A DNA stretch of 5,910 bases from Candidatus Zhuqueibacterota bacterium (GCA_014729735.1 WJJN01000309.1:1-5910); one strand, 5' to 3'; numbered from the stretch's first letter, positions 1-5,266 are shown. The notes: generated by a model not told the origin, from the sequence alone. A program made the numbers and translations.

Positions 1-621
1 CGCGGGGGAAGCACCCAGTATCTGGTGCAGATGCTGGAGGAAGGACTGACAGACTACATTCTGGACGGACAGACCTTTGATCTGGAAGGTGTGCGTTCCA
101 TGAGAGAAAATCCGCGACATGTAAATACGAGTCCTTTTACGAGTTATAATTATCATGGGAAAGGGAATTTCGCGTCTATGGTTGATGTGGTTGTTTTAGG
201 TGCCACGGAAGTCGATATTAATTTCAATGCAAATGTTGTGACACATTCGGACGGTCGCCTGCTCCACGGCATTGGCGGCTGGCAAAACTGCCTGTTTTCC
301 CGCTGCACGATTCTACCAATTCCGTCATTCCGGGATCGTATTCCGGTGGTCGTGGAAGAAGTGACCACGCTCTGCGGACCCGGCGAGCTGATAGATGTGA
401 TCGTTACAGAGCGCGGAATTGCAATCAATCCGCTGCGCCAGGACCTGCTCGAGGCTGTCTCTCATTCCGACTTACCGATTCGTACAATCGAAGAATTGAA
501 AAATGAGATCGAGGAGATTTGTGGCGGCAAGCCCGACAAGCCCAAATTGGGCGACAAAATTGTTGCTGTTGTAAAATGGGTCGACGGAACAGTCATTGAC
601 AGCGTAAAACAGACACTTTAG
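1..621 (+). CDS. citF: Citrate lyase alpha subunit (citrate CoA-transferase), C-terminal part; 5' end outside window
   Basis: The reading frame is open from base 1 to a TAG at 619-621, giving 206 residues; a full CitF is about 500. The alpha subunit transfers the acyl-carrier-protein thioester from acetyl to citrate (EC 2.8.3.10), so that the beta subunit can split citryl-ACP into acetyl-ACP and oxaloacetate in the cytoplasm. Family blocks seen, numbered from the first residue in the window: LGATEVDINFNANV (66-79), GIGG (90-93), a segment around 106-123 containing DRIPVVVEEV, GPGELIDVIVTERGIAINP (118-136), and a C-terminal VAVVKWVDGTVIDSV-like strand. These align from memory with E. coli CitF (SALEIDVNFNVNV, VTDHGIAVNPARQDL, VAVVRYRDGSVID). 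The stretch after GIGG reads WQNCLFSRC, where E. coli has a HSDTAAGA-like segment, so this is probably a divergent subfamily. The gene is likely the last of a cit operon, since no citX or citG follows. No convincing terminator is visible after the stop. Confidence 0.9.
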   Translation, partial: RGGSTQYLVQMLEEGLTDYILDGQTFDLEGVRSMRENPRHVNTSPFTSYNYHGKGNFASMVDVVVLGATEVDINFNANVVTHSDGRLLHGIGGWQNCLFSRCTILPIPSFRDRIPVVVEEVTTLCGPGELIDVIVTERGIAINPLRQDLLEAVSHSDLPIRTIEELKNEIEEICGGKPDKPKLGDKIVAVVKWVDGTVIDSVKQTL

Positions 622-738
622 TATTTTACTAATATGTTATATTGTGGTAACATTATTAAATACAAATGGTCATGAAGATTGTTGGTTTGTAACTAACTAA
701 AATTTTAAAAATTGTAAGTTAAATTTTATTAATAACAC

Positions 739-771
739 TTGACTTTTACAAAAAAAATGTTGATATTGGTG
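739..771 (+). promoter_or_regulatory. Promoter-like sequence upstream of the small orphan gene
   Basis: TTGACT at 739-744 is followed at 762-769 by GATATTGG, an imperfect match to the FCB-type -7 element TAnnTTTG. The TTG-to-element offset is 23. The same ten bases, TTGACTTTTA, occur at the promoter candidate at 5238. The start of transcription would fall near the palindrome at 772-783, giving a leader of roughly 100 bases before the ATG at 876. The downstream element has two mismatches, so this is an inference. Confidence 0.4.
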
Positions 772-783
772 TTGCTTAAGCAA
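772..783. promoter_or_regulatory. 12-bp perfect palindrome at the predicted transcription start (candidate operator)
   Basis: TTGCTTAAGCAA is its own reverse complement. A further TAAGCA at 786-791 can pair with TGCTTA (773-778) around a 7-base loop. The position, just downstream of the promoter-like sequence at 739-769, suits a repressor site, or a small hairpin at the 5' end of the RNA. No binding protein can be named. Confidence 0.35.
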
Positions 784-875
784 AATAAGCATCATAGCGA
801 AAATCTGGATCCAATTTAAAGGGCGGGATCTGAAATCACTATGACAATGAAAATGTGTGCATAAGGACACAGGTC

Positions 876-1142
876 ATGGAAAGATTCATAAAATTTAAAG
901 ATGATATTGATTTGAGAATAGTCTCGGAAAATTTAAATGATGACCGGATCATAGTGCTCAGGAAATCGCAAACAACTAATACGATTCAAATAAAAATTTT
1001 GGATAATTTGACGAACAAACAAATAAAACACGCGTTTTCTCCACTTGTGATTTTGAAGATTCATAAAGAGTTTCCTTATCCGTTGAAGGGTGATAAATTT
1101 TTCGGCTTATCAAAAATCAGTCTGAAAAATTTATTCGCTTGA
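876..1142 (+). CDS. Small orphan protein of 88 residues, function unknown
   Basis: I do not recognise this protein. The chosen start is the ATG at 876, because AAGGA (863-867) lies 8 bases upstream. An in-frame ATG at 855 has no such signal, although it would add seven residues. The product starts MERFIKFKDDIDLRIV, is rich in Lys, Ile, Asn and Leu, and is basic. It has no signal peptide or membrane segment, no cysteine and no recognisable catalytic motif. Alternating hydrophobic residues (IDLRIV, RIIVLRK, IQIKILD) suggest a small beta-rich fold. The gene is more A/T-rich than citF and the phosphoesterase, which could mean recent acquisition. It is framed by its own promoter-like sequence and palindrome upstream and a strong terminator 30 bases after the stop. 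This supports a real, independently expressed gene, most likely a cytoplasmic regulatory or nucleic-acid-associated protein, but nothing in the sequence fixes a role. Confidence 0.6.
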   Translation: MERFIKFKDDIDLRIVSENLNDDRIIVLRKSQTTNTIQIKILDNLTNKQIKHAFSPLVILKIHKEFPYPLKGDKFFGLSKISLKNLFA

Positions 1143-1171
1143 AAACACATATTAGAGCAACCTCAAAAGAT

Positions 1172-1206
1172 GAAACTCCGGGCAATTCACCCGGAGTTTC
1201 TTATTT
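1172..1206 (+). terminator. Strong intrinsic terminator
   Basis: GAAACTCCGGG (1172-1182) pairs perfectly over 11 bp with CCCGGAGTTTC (1190-1200) around a 7-base loop, and TTATTT follows. It ends the transcription unit of the small orphan gene. It sits only 22 bases before the phosphoesterase start and just ahead of that gene's ribosome binding site, so read-through would be the only visible route for co-transcription. Confidence 0.85.
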
Positions 1207-1228
1207 ATGCACGAAAGGAGCACGTTAG

Positions 1229-2152
1229 ATGATATTATCGAGATTTAATAAGCTGTACTTGTTACTTATTTTTATTTCTATGATATTTATCACCTGTGGC
1301 ACAGATATCGCAAGACAGGAATCATTTCGATTTGTATTCATGACAGACATTCATCTTCAGCCGGAAAGAGGCGCAATTGAGGGATTCAGGCAAGCCATCG
1401 ACAGCGTTAATGCGTTAAATCCGAAGCCGGATTTCGTCATAACCGGCGGCGATTTAATTTTTGATGCCATCAAGCAAAATGAAAAACGGGCGGACTCCCT
1501 CTACAATCTCTATTTTGAAACAGCTAAGAGATTCCAAATGCCGGTATATCACACGATCGGAAATCACGAGATCTTTGGAGTTAACACTGCTGCCGGTGTT
1601 CCCAGCAATCACCCGGAATACGGAAAAAAAATGTTTGTGAACAGGGCGGGTGAGAATAACAGCTATCTTGCATTTTCCCATAAGAACTGGCATTTCATTT
1701 TGCTCGATGCAATGTCGATCCATCCGGAAAAAGATTATATTGGAAAGATCGACTCCACACAGATCGAATGGTTAGCAGCTCAATTACAGGGAATTGGGGA
1801 GAAAAGTCCTGTGGCGTTCGTCACGCATATTCCGTTTTATACTGTGTTCAGTCAGTATCACGGCAGCCCGACGATGGCAAATGGGGAAAAGCTGGTGGTC
1901 ACCAATGCAAATGATATCGTGAAATTAGCTGCTCCCTATAATCTGAAACTCGTGTTACAGGGGCATCTGCACACCGTGGAGGAGATCAAATACAAAGGAG
2001 TGAGCTATATAACCGGTGGTGCCGTCAGCGGCAACTGGTGGAAGGGAGCCCGGTTCGGCTTTCCGGAAGGCTATATCGTCGTGGATGTGAACGGAGAAGA
2101 TATTAGTTGGGAATATAAAACGTATGGTTGGGATGCAACAGCCTACAATTAG
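1229..2152 (+). CDS. Exported calcineurin-like metallophosphoesterase, possible lipoprotein
   Basis: The 307-residue product belongs to the calcineurin-like phosphoesterase family, which hydrolyses phosphomono- or diesters with a dimetal centre. All signature motifs are present in order: DIH (D40, H42), GGDL (D75), GNHE (N112, H113), a histidine at 200 in FVTHIPFY, and GHLH (H246, H248). The N terminus has a short basic segment (SRFNK) and a hydrophobic stretch (residues 9-22) ending in IFITCGT. Cys23 could be lipidated, but Thr at -1 is not the usual lipobox residue, so a periplasmic or membrane-anchored location is inferred. The start is supported by AAAGGAG at 1214-1220, 8 bases before the ATG. 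Substrate is unknown; related exported enzymes act on nucleotides, phospholipid-type diesters or purple-acid-phosphatase substrates. No promoter is clear between the preceding terminator and the start. The gene ends 8 bases from the convergent nucleotidyltransferase gene. Confidence 0.9.
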   Translation: MILSRFNKLYLLLIFISMIFITCGTDIARQESFRFVFMTDIHLQPERGAIEGFRQAIDSVNALNPKPDFVITGGDLIFDAIKQNEKRADSLYNLYFETAKRFQMPVYHTIGNHEIFGVNTAAGVPSNHPEYGKKMFVNRAGENNSYLAFSHKNWHFILLDAMSIHPEKDYIGKIDSTQIEWLAAQLQGIGEKSPVAFVTHIPFYTVFSQYHGSPTMANGEKLVVTNANDIVKLAAPYNLKLVLQGHLHTVEEIKYKGVSYITGGAVSGNWWKGARFGFPEGYIVVDVNGEDISWEYKTYGWDATAYN

Positions 2153-2160
2153 AAACCAAA

Positions 2161-2898
2161 TCAAAAAACAATTTTGCCCTGTCGAAGATCGGCTTCTACC
2201 TGCCGGATGTGATCCGGTTTTCCCAAATCTTTCCAGTAATGTCCATCAATCCGGTAAACTCCGATATGGTGTCCTGTTGTGATCAAGCGCAAATAGATAT
2301 CGATGATGGAAAAGAAGCCATTTTCTGATAACTGCGACAACATATCCGGTGAAATCACGTGGATACCGCTGAATGCCAGTTCTTCTGTTTTGTCAGGGGC
2401 TGGTTTTGCCAGACGTGTCTTCTTTTTTTTCTTATTTACGTGCCCGTAAATCAAATTGTCATTGCCGACCAGAAAACAGCGGCTCGTGGCTCGCTTCATT
2501 ACAGCGAGCGTTGCAATATTGCGGCTTCCTCGATGAAGTTCAAGCATCTCCCGCAAATCGATATTCGAAATGACGTCCACGTTGTGCATCAGAAATGGCT
2601 CATCATCATCAAAAAAATACGCAGCATTTTTCAATCCACCGCCGGTTCCCAAAATCTCTTCCTCCTGCGAGATTTCGATACGAATATCGAAATTATTCCG
2701 GGCTTGCAAAAATTCGGTGATCATATCCGCCTTATGATGGACATTGATGATAATCTCCCTGAAATTTGCTTTAATCAGCCTGTGGATTAAAATTTCCAGC
2801 ATCGGAATGCCATTTATTTCGACCAGGGCTTTTGGTTTATTATCGGTCAAAGGCTGGAGCCGGGTGCCATATCCGGCGGCGAGTATCATTGCTTTCAT
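2161..2898 (-). CDS. Sugar-1-phosphate nucleotidyltransferase (MurU/HddC-like)
   Basis: This 245-residue enzyme of the NTP_transferase family joins a sugar-1-phosphate to an NTP, giving an NDP-sugar and pyrophosphate. Motifs seen: LAAGYGTRLQPLT (6-18, nucleotide loop), KPKALVEI (21-28), LGTGGGLKNA (83-92), HNVDVI (105-110, with D108 a likely metal ligand), FSGIHVISP (177-185) and WKDLGKP (222-228, with D224 the second likely metal ligand). Size and motif set fit MurNAc-1-P uridylyltransferase MurU and the heptose-1-P guanylyltransferase HddC; sequence alone does not choose between them. The neighbouring AmgK-like kinase favours an amino-sugar-1-phosphate. The start overlaps the RapZ-like gene's stop by one base (TAATG), with AGGA six bases upstream, so translation is probably coupled. 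A lysine-rich loop, NKKKKKTRLAK (155-165), is encoded over a run of eight A on the coding strand. This is the last gene of the operon, and no terminator is visible beyond it. Confidence 0.85.
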   Translation of the reverse strand: MKAMILAAGYGTRLQPLTDNKPKALVEINGIPMLEILIHRLIKANFREIIINVHHKADMITEFLQARNNFDIRIEISQEEEILGTGGGLKNAAYFFDDDEPFLMHNVDVISNIDLREMLELHRGSRNIATLAVMKRATSRCFLVGNDNLIYGHVNKKKKKTRLAKPAPDKTEELAFSGIHVISPDMLSQLSENGFFSIIDIYLRLITTGHHIGVYRIDGHYWKDLGKPDHIRQVEADLRQGKIVF

Positions 2899-3317
2899 TA
2901 CTTGTCCTGATCTTCATTCAAATCCGGAAATTCCGTATGATGCACTTCGACGCTGATATTTTTCGATTTTAAATACGCAGCACATTTTTCTGCACAGTAG
3001 ACAGAGCGATGTTGTCCTCCTGTGCATCCGAAAGAGATCATCAGGTTTGTAAATCCGCGGGAGCGATAGTTTTCTACTGCCATATTGATGATCTTGAATA
3101 CCTGTTCCAAAAACCGATCGACAATCTCATGCTTGGATAAATATTCAATCACTTCCCCGTCTTTGCCAGTCAGCGAACTGAATTTTGCCTCTCTGCCCGG
3201 ATTTGGAAGGAAGCGGCAGTCGAATACGAAGCCACCGTTATTCATGCTCGTATCTTCCGGAATACCGGAAAAGTGGTAACCGAAACTGTAAATCCGTACG
3301 GTTAGCGGGTTATTCAT
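2898..3317 (-). CDS. Stand-alone RapZ C-terminal domain protein
   Basis: The 139-residue product matches only the C-terminal half of RapZ (YvcJ/YhbJ family). Conserved blocks are SFGYHFSGIP (11-20), FVFDCRFLPNP (30-40), LTGKDGEV (49-56), and ISFGCTGGQHRSVYCAE (94-110). In E. coli this domain binds glucosamine-6-phosphate and the small RNA GlmZ, controlling GlcN6P synthase. The N-terminal P-loop ATPase half of RapZ is missing, with no room for it upstream. The preferred start is the ATG at 3317, since CTCAGGGAG lies just ahead; the more upstream ATG at 3341 would lie inside the kinase gene and lacks an SD sequence. It overlaps the kinase stop by 8 bases and touches the nucleotidyltransferase start (TAATG), so the three are one translationally coupled unit. 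A role as an amino-sugar-phosphate sensor, or as an enzyme of that pathway, is inferred. From memory, some Bacteroidota carry this domain fused to the kinase, which supports a joint function. Confidence 0.85.
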   Translation of the reverse strand: MNNPLTVRIYSFGYHFSGIPEDTSMNNGGFVFDCRFLPNPGREAKFSSLTGKDGEVIEYLSKHEIVDRFLEQVFKIINMAVENYRSRGFTNLMISFGCTGGQHRSVYCAEKCAAYLKSKNISVEVHHTEFPDLNEDQDK

Positions 3318-4332
3318 TAAACTCCCTGAGTGTTTTGTCATCTGTCAAATTCTGATAGATTGATTTCAGAGTGTCCATTTTGTTTAAAATGTCAGCGTTT
3401 TTCTGGCATAATATTTCCAGATTCTTTACAGCATACGGAACGCTCCTGAAAAAGTGGGTTTTCCCTTTTACTGCAGATAAATAGCCATAAGCCCCGAATG
3501 CTTGCATGATACGGATCAGGATGAAGCCAAAAAGGTATTTTTTAAATCGCGATGCATCCAGGTCGATTATTTTTTGTGTACGTTCAATGTAATGATCAAT
3601 TAGCTCCTGCCTGAAATCTTCCGGCAGGTCGGCTTTGGCATCGTAAAGCAAGGAAGCGAGATCATATTGCAAGGCACCCCGTCTACCGGATTGATAATCG
3701 ATGAAATGCGGTTCATTGTTTTTGATCATTACATTTCGCGATTGAAAATCCCGATACAGAAAATATGCAGGTTCTTCTTCTAGCAAGAAATCGATCAATA
3801 TATTGAAATCTTTTTCCAGGTTAGTATGATCGATTTTCTTCTTGTAAAAATAATTGAGAAACCGGTGCTTGAAATAATGAAGATCCCAGCTCATCGATTC
3901 CCGTGCGAATGCGATATGCTGATAACAATAGCTGTAATCGATTGACACTCCTGCTGTTATCTGAAAATGCGGCAGTACTTCCACCACCTTGCGGTACATC
4001 TGTTTGATTTCATCATTGAAACCGCGCTGATCCCGAATTCTGAACATCCACTCGAACAGGGTGTCATCTCCCAAATCTTCTTCGAGATATGTGCTCTGAT
4101 CCAGATTTTGCGCGTAAATTTCCGGTACCTTCAAATTAAATGACCGGAAATGGCGAGAAAATTCAAGAAAGGCTTCGTTTTCTTCACGGTTATCACCGAT
4201 GATTCCGATAACCGTGTCCGTATTTTTGTAGATCCGATAGATTTTCCGGTCTGACCCATCGCTACGTAATGGAACAATCTTATCCGGAGAAGTACCATAA
4301 GTCTGAAAATATAATTTGTTTAATTTTTCCAT
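3310..4332 (-). CDS. AmgK-like sugar kinase (aminoglycoside phosphotransferase fold)
   Basis: The 340-residue product has the APH/choline-kinase fold. The catalytic loop is YRDFQSRNVMI (193-203), with D195 as catalytic base and N200 as metal ligand; Tyr replaces the usual His of Brenner's motif. The DFG-equivalent is IDYQSGRRG (211-219, D212), followed by YDLASLL (223-229). The N-lobe has a glycine/serine-rich turn (RSDGSDRKIYRI, 23-34). This pattern resembles AmgK, which phosphorylates MurNAc or GlcNAc at the anomeric position (HRDFMPRNLM, DFQDA), rather than drug-modifying APH enzymes. With the nucleotidyltransferase it would form a route from free sugar to sugar-1-P to NDP-sugar in the cytoplasm. 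The substrate is inferred. It is the first gene of the operon and overlaps the next by 8 bases. No Shine-Dalgarno lies close to the ATG; a hairpin ends 12 bases upstream, and an in-frame stop blocks any longer version. An ATG seven bases earlier opens an out-of-frame 19-codon reading frame. Confidence 0.85.
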   Translation of the reverse strand: MEKLNKLYFQTYGTSPDKIVPLRSDGSDRKIYRIYKNTDTVIGIIGDNREENEAFLEFSRHFRSFNLKVPEIYAQNLDQSTYLEEDLGDDTLFEWMFRIRDQRGFNDEIKQMYRKVVEVLPHFQITAGVSIDYSYCYQHIAFARESMSWDLHYFKHRFLNYFYKKKIDHTNLEKDFNILIDFLLEEEPAYFLYRDFQSRNVMIKNNEPHFIDYQSGRRGALQYDLASLLYDAKADLPEDFRQELIDHYIERTQKIIDLDASRFKKYLFGFILIRIMQAFGAYGYLSAVKGKTHFFRSVPYAVKNLEILCQKNADILNKMDTLKSIYQNLTDDKTLREFNE

Positions 4333-4344
4333 AACGCATAAGAT

Positions 4345-4377
4345 AAAAAATCCTTGGAATTAATCAAAGGATTTTTT
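4345..4377 (-). terminator. Hairpin with U-tract in the leader of the kinase operon (attenuator or bidirectional terminator)
   Basis: AAAAAATCCTT (4345-4355) pairs over 11 bp with AAGGATTTTTT (4367-4377) around an 11-base loop. Read on the minus strand, it ends in six T only 12 bases before the kinase ATG. Read on the plus strand, it ends in seven T. The upstream coiled-coil gene already has its own terminator at 4401-4428, so this second one most likely belongs to the kinase operon leader. AAGGA, the only SD-like sequence there, is within the stem. Confidence 0.55.
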
Positions 4378-4384
4378 TCATTTT

Positions 4385-4414
4385 ATCAAATTTGATCCAT
4401 AAAAAAAAGCTCAA
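4385..4414 (-). promoter_or_regulatory. Promoter-like sequence with a 12-bp palindrome, kinase operon
   Basis: On the minus strand, TTGAGC (4414-4409) is followed, at a TTG-to-element offset of 20, by CAAATTTG (4394-4387). That is one mismatch from the FCB -7 element TAnnTTTG. An alternative -10, TAAAAT, follows directly. The -7 element is the core of ATCAAATTTGAT (4385-4396), a perfect palindrome that could be an operator. The -33 part lies inside the terminator of the upstream gene, so the two signals share bases. Confidence 0.35.
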
Positions 4415-4428
4415 TAATTGAGCTTTTT
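4401..4428 (-). terminator. Intrinsic terminator of the coiled-coil gene
   Basis: AAAAAGCTCAA (4404-4414) pairs perfectly with TTGAGCTTTTT (4418-4428). Read on the minus strand, the hairpin is followed by a run of eight T, and it begins 34 bases after the stop of the gene ending at 4462. Confidence 0.75.
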
Positions 4429-4461
4429 CTATTGATTATGTATTTAAATTTATCTATATTA

Positions 4462-5052
4462 TTAGCCGCAAGCCTGTTTGACCGATGTTTGTTGAGGAGG
4501 CATAAATGAAGAGTCTCGCTTCGTATGCCAATTTTCGATTTCACCATGCATGCGTTCGACGAGTCGATTTTTTTGCTCTATCGTTTCATTCAGTTCATTA
4601 ATTTTTTGCTGGACTCTTGATTTATGTAACTCGTTTTGATGAAAAAACCGGGAAAGGATGCGGCGGACGGAAGAGATGCGTTCATTGTGATTCTTTGGTT
4701 TCTCAGTATCCGAGCTCACAAAGGATCGGATCTGATTTTCAATTTCGTGAAGAAAAAGCTCGTTTTCGTTGAATGTCTTGTTGAGTACTGATATGTTTGA
4801 TTTGTGTAATCGGTAAACCGTTATCTCTTCCTTGAAAATGCGTTCATATTTATGTAGAATATCCTCATATGCGAGGGATTTTGTTTCGGCAGCTTTCAAT
4901 GATTTTTCCAGGTTGTCTATGTATTCTGTTAGTCTGTCGAATTTTTGTAGAACATTCTCAATATTCTGAGGATTATACTCGACGATATTATCGATGTTCT
5001 TTTCTTTGTCTTTTGCAAAGAATTTCTGAAGCTGCATTCGTAGTCTAAACAC
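4462..5052 (-). CDS. Coiled-coil protein of unknown function, 196 residues
   Basis: I do not recognise this family. The start is a GTG at 5052, chosen because a strong AGGAGGT (5067-5061) lies 8 bases upstream; the first in-frame ATG, at codon 6, is too far from it. The product is mostly helical and charged. Residues 31-52 form an uninterrupted heptad pattern (I31, V34, F38, L41, I45, L48, L52). A second coiled coil runs about 147-175 (I151, L154, I158, V165, M168, I172). Between them are helices with a lysine/asparagine-rich link near 115-125. There is no signal peptide or membrane segment; the basic start (FRLRMQLQKFF) could touch membrane or nucleic acid. The C terminus is a short unstructured tail, MPPQQTSVKQACG. 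A cytoplasmic structural or scaffold role is possible but unproven. It has its own terminator, so it is probably monocistronic, and its upstream region holds two dyad structures. Confidence 0.7.
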   Translation of the reverse strand: MFRLRMQLQKFFAKDKEKNIDNIVEYNPQNIENVLQKFDRLTEYIDNLEKSLKAAETKSLAYEDILHKYERIFKEEITVYRLHKSNISVLNKTFNENELFLHEIENQIRSFVSSDTEKPKNHNERISSVRRILSRFFHQNELHKSRVQQKINELNETIEQKNRLVERMHGEIENWHTKRDSSFMPPQQTSVKQACG

Positions 5053-5076
5053 CCAATTTCACCTCCTCAATTTGGG
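5052..5076 (-). promoter_or_regulatory. Hairpin presenting the Shine-Dalgarno of the coiled-coil gene in its loop
   Basis: On the minus strand, CCCAAATT and AATTGGG can form seven base pairs with one bulged base. The AGGAGGT ribosome site (5067-5061) sits in the loop, and the G of the GTG start codon is in the stem. A competing pairing of GGGA (5074-5077) with TCCC (5089-5092) would open it. Translational control is possible; this is inferred from base pairing only. Confidence 0.35.
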
Positions 5077-5091
5077 AGAAGAGAGAATTCC

Positions 5092-5118
5092 CAAAAGTCC
5101 AATTCGATGGAAGGTCAA
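5092..5118 (-). promoter_or_regulatory. Promoter-like sequence for the coiled-coil gene
   Basis: On the minus strand, TTGACC (5118-5113) is followed at offset 19 by GACTTTTG (5099-5092), one mismatch from TAnnTTTG. Transcription would begin near 5085, leaving a leader of about 35 bases that contains the SD hairpin. The site lies within the left arm of the large dyad at 5094-5150. Confidence 0.35.
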
Positions 5119-5150
5119 GTTTTAGAGCCATGTTCCAGGAATTGAACTTT
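5094..5150. repeat. 57-base imperfect inverted repeat
   Basis: Three paired blocks nest in order: AAAGT (5094-5098) with ACTTT (5146-5150); CAATTC (5100-5105) with GAATTG (5139-5144); and TGGAA (5108-5112) with TTCCA (5133-5137). Only one- or two-base interruptions separate the blocks, and GG/CC (5113-5114, 5128-5129) can add an inner pair. That makes 16 to 18 base pairs around a loop of about 13-20 bases. It may be an operator, a structured RNA, or a remnant of a small mobile repeat. Confidence 0.5.
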
Positions 5151-5237
5151 CGGGGCTTCGCTCTGCATTTCATAAAACTCGTTAAATTCAGTCTTGATTA
5201 ATGCAAATCACGTGCCAGTATTCATTTTTTTATTTGA

Positions 5238-5266
5238 TTGACTTTTAATTGTTTGTATTATATTTG
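5238..5266 (+). promoter_or_regulatory. FCB-type promoter-like sequence in the intergenic region
   Basis: TTGACT (5238-5243) and TATATTTG (5259-5266) match the Bacteroidota-type promoter TTG ... TAnnTTTG exactly, at a TTG-to-element offset of 21. It faces the exported-protein gene, but lies about 350 bases before it. It therefore implies a long leader or an untranslated RNA. Confidence 0.45.

Noticed and set aside
153..428. Open frame on the reverse strand within citF.
   Set aside because: citF clearly occupies the plus strand with conserved family motifs; the reverse frame has no SD and no recognisable product.
631..658. ATGTTA/TAACAT hairpin after citF as a terminator.
   Set aside because: The stem is only six bp, A/T-rich, with an 8-base loop and no T-tract directly after it.
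1454..1723. Reverse-strand open frame within the phosphoesterase gene.
   Set aside because: It is antisense to conserved metal-binding motifs, with no start signal and no recognisable protein.
2359..2790. 143-codon open frame on the plus strand opposite the nucleotidyltransferase.
   Set aside because: The minus-strand frame carries all family motifs; the plus frame is low-complexity, has no start signal and is a shadow.
3310..4332. Kinase as an aminoglycoside resistance enzyme.
   Set aside because: Same fold, but the YRDFQSRN and IDYQSGRRG motifs and the operon partners fit sugar kinases of the AmgK type, not drug-modifying APH enzymes.
4281..4339. ATG at 4339 with AAGGA 11 bases upstream, opening a 19-codon frame over the kinase start (possible leader peptide).
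   Set aside because: The spacing is long, the AAGGA lies in a hairpin stem, and the peptide shows no feature. It cannot be told from chance.
5119..5134. GTTTTAGAGCCATGTT resembles the start of a type II-A (Cas9) CRISPR repeat.
   Set aside because: It occurs once, with no second copy, spacer spacing, anti-repeat or cas gene in the window. It forms part of the inner loop of the dyad at 5094-5150, so the likeness is chance.
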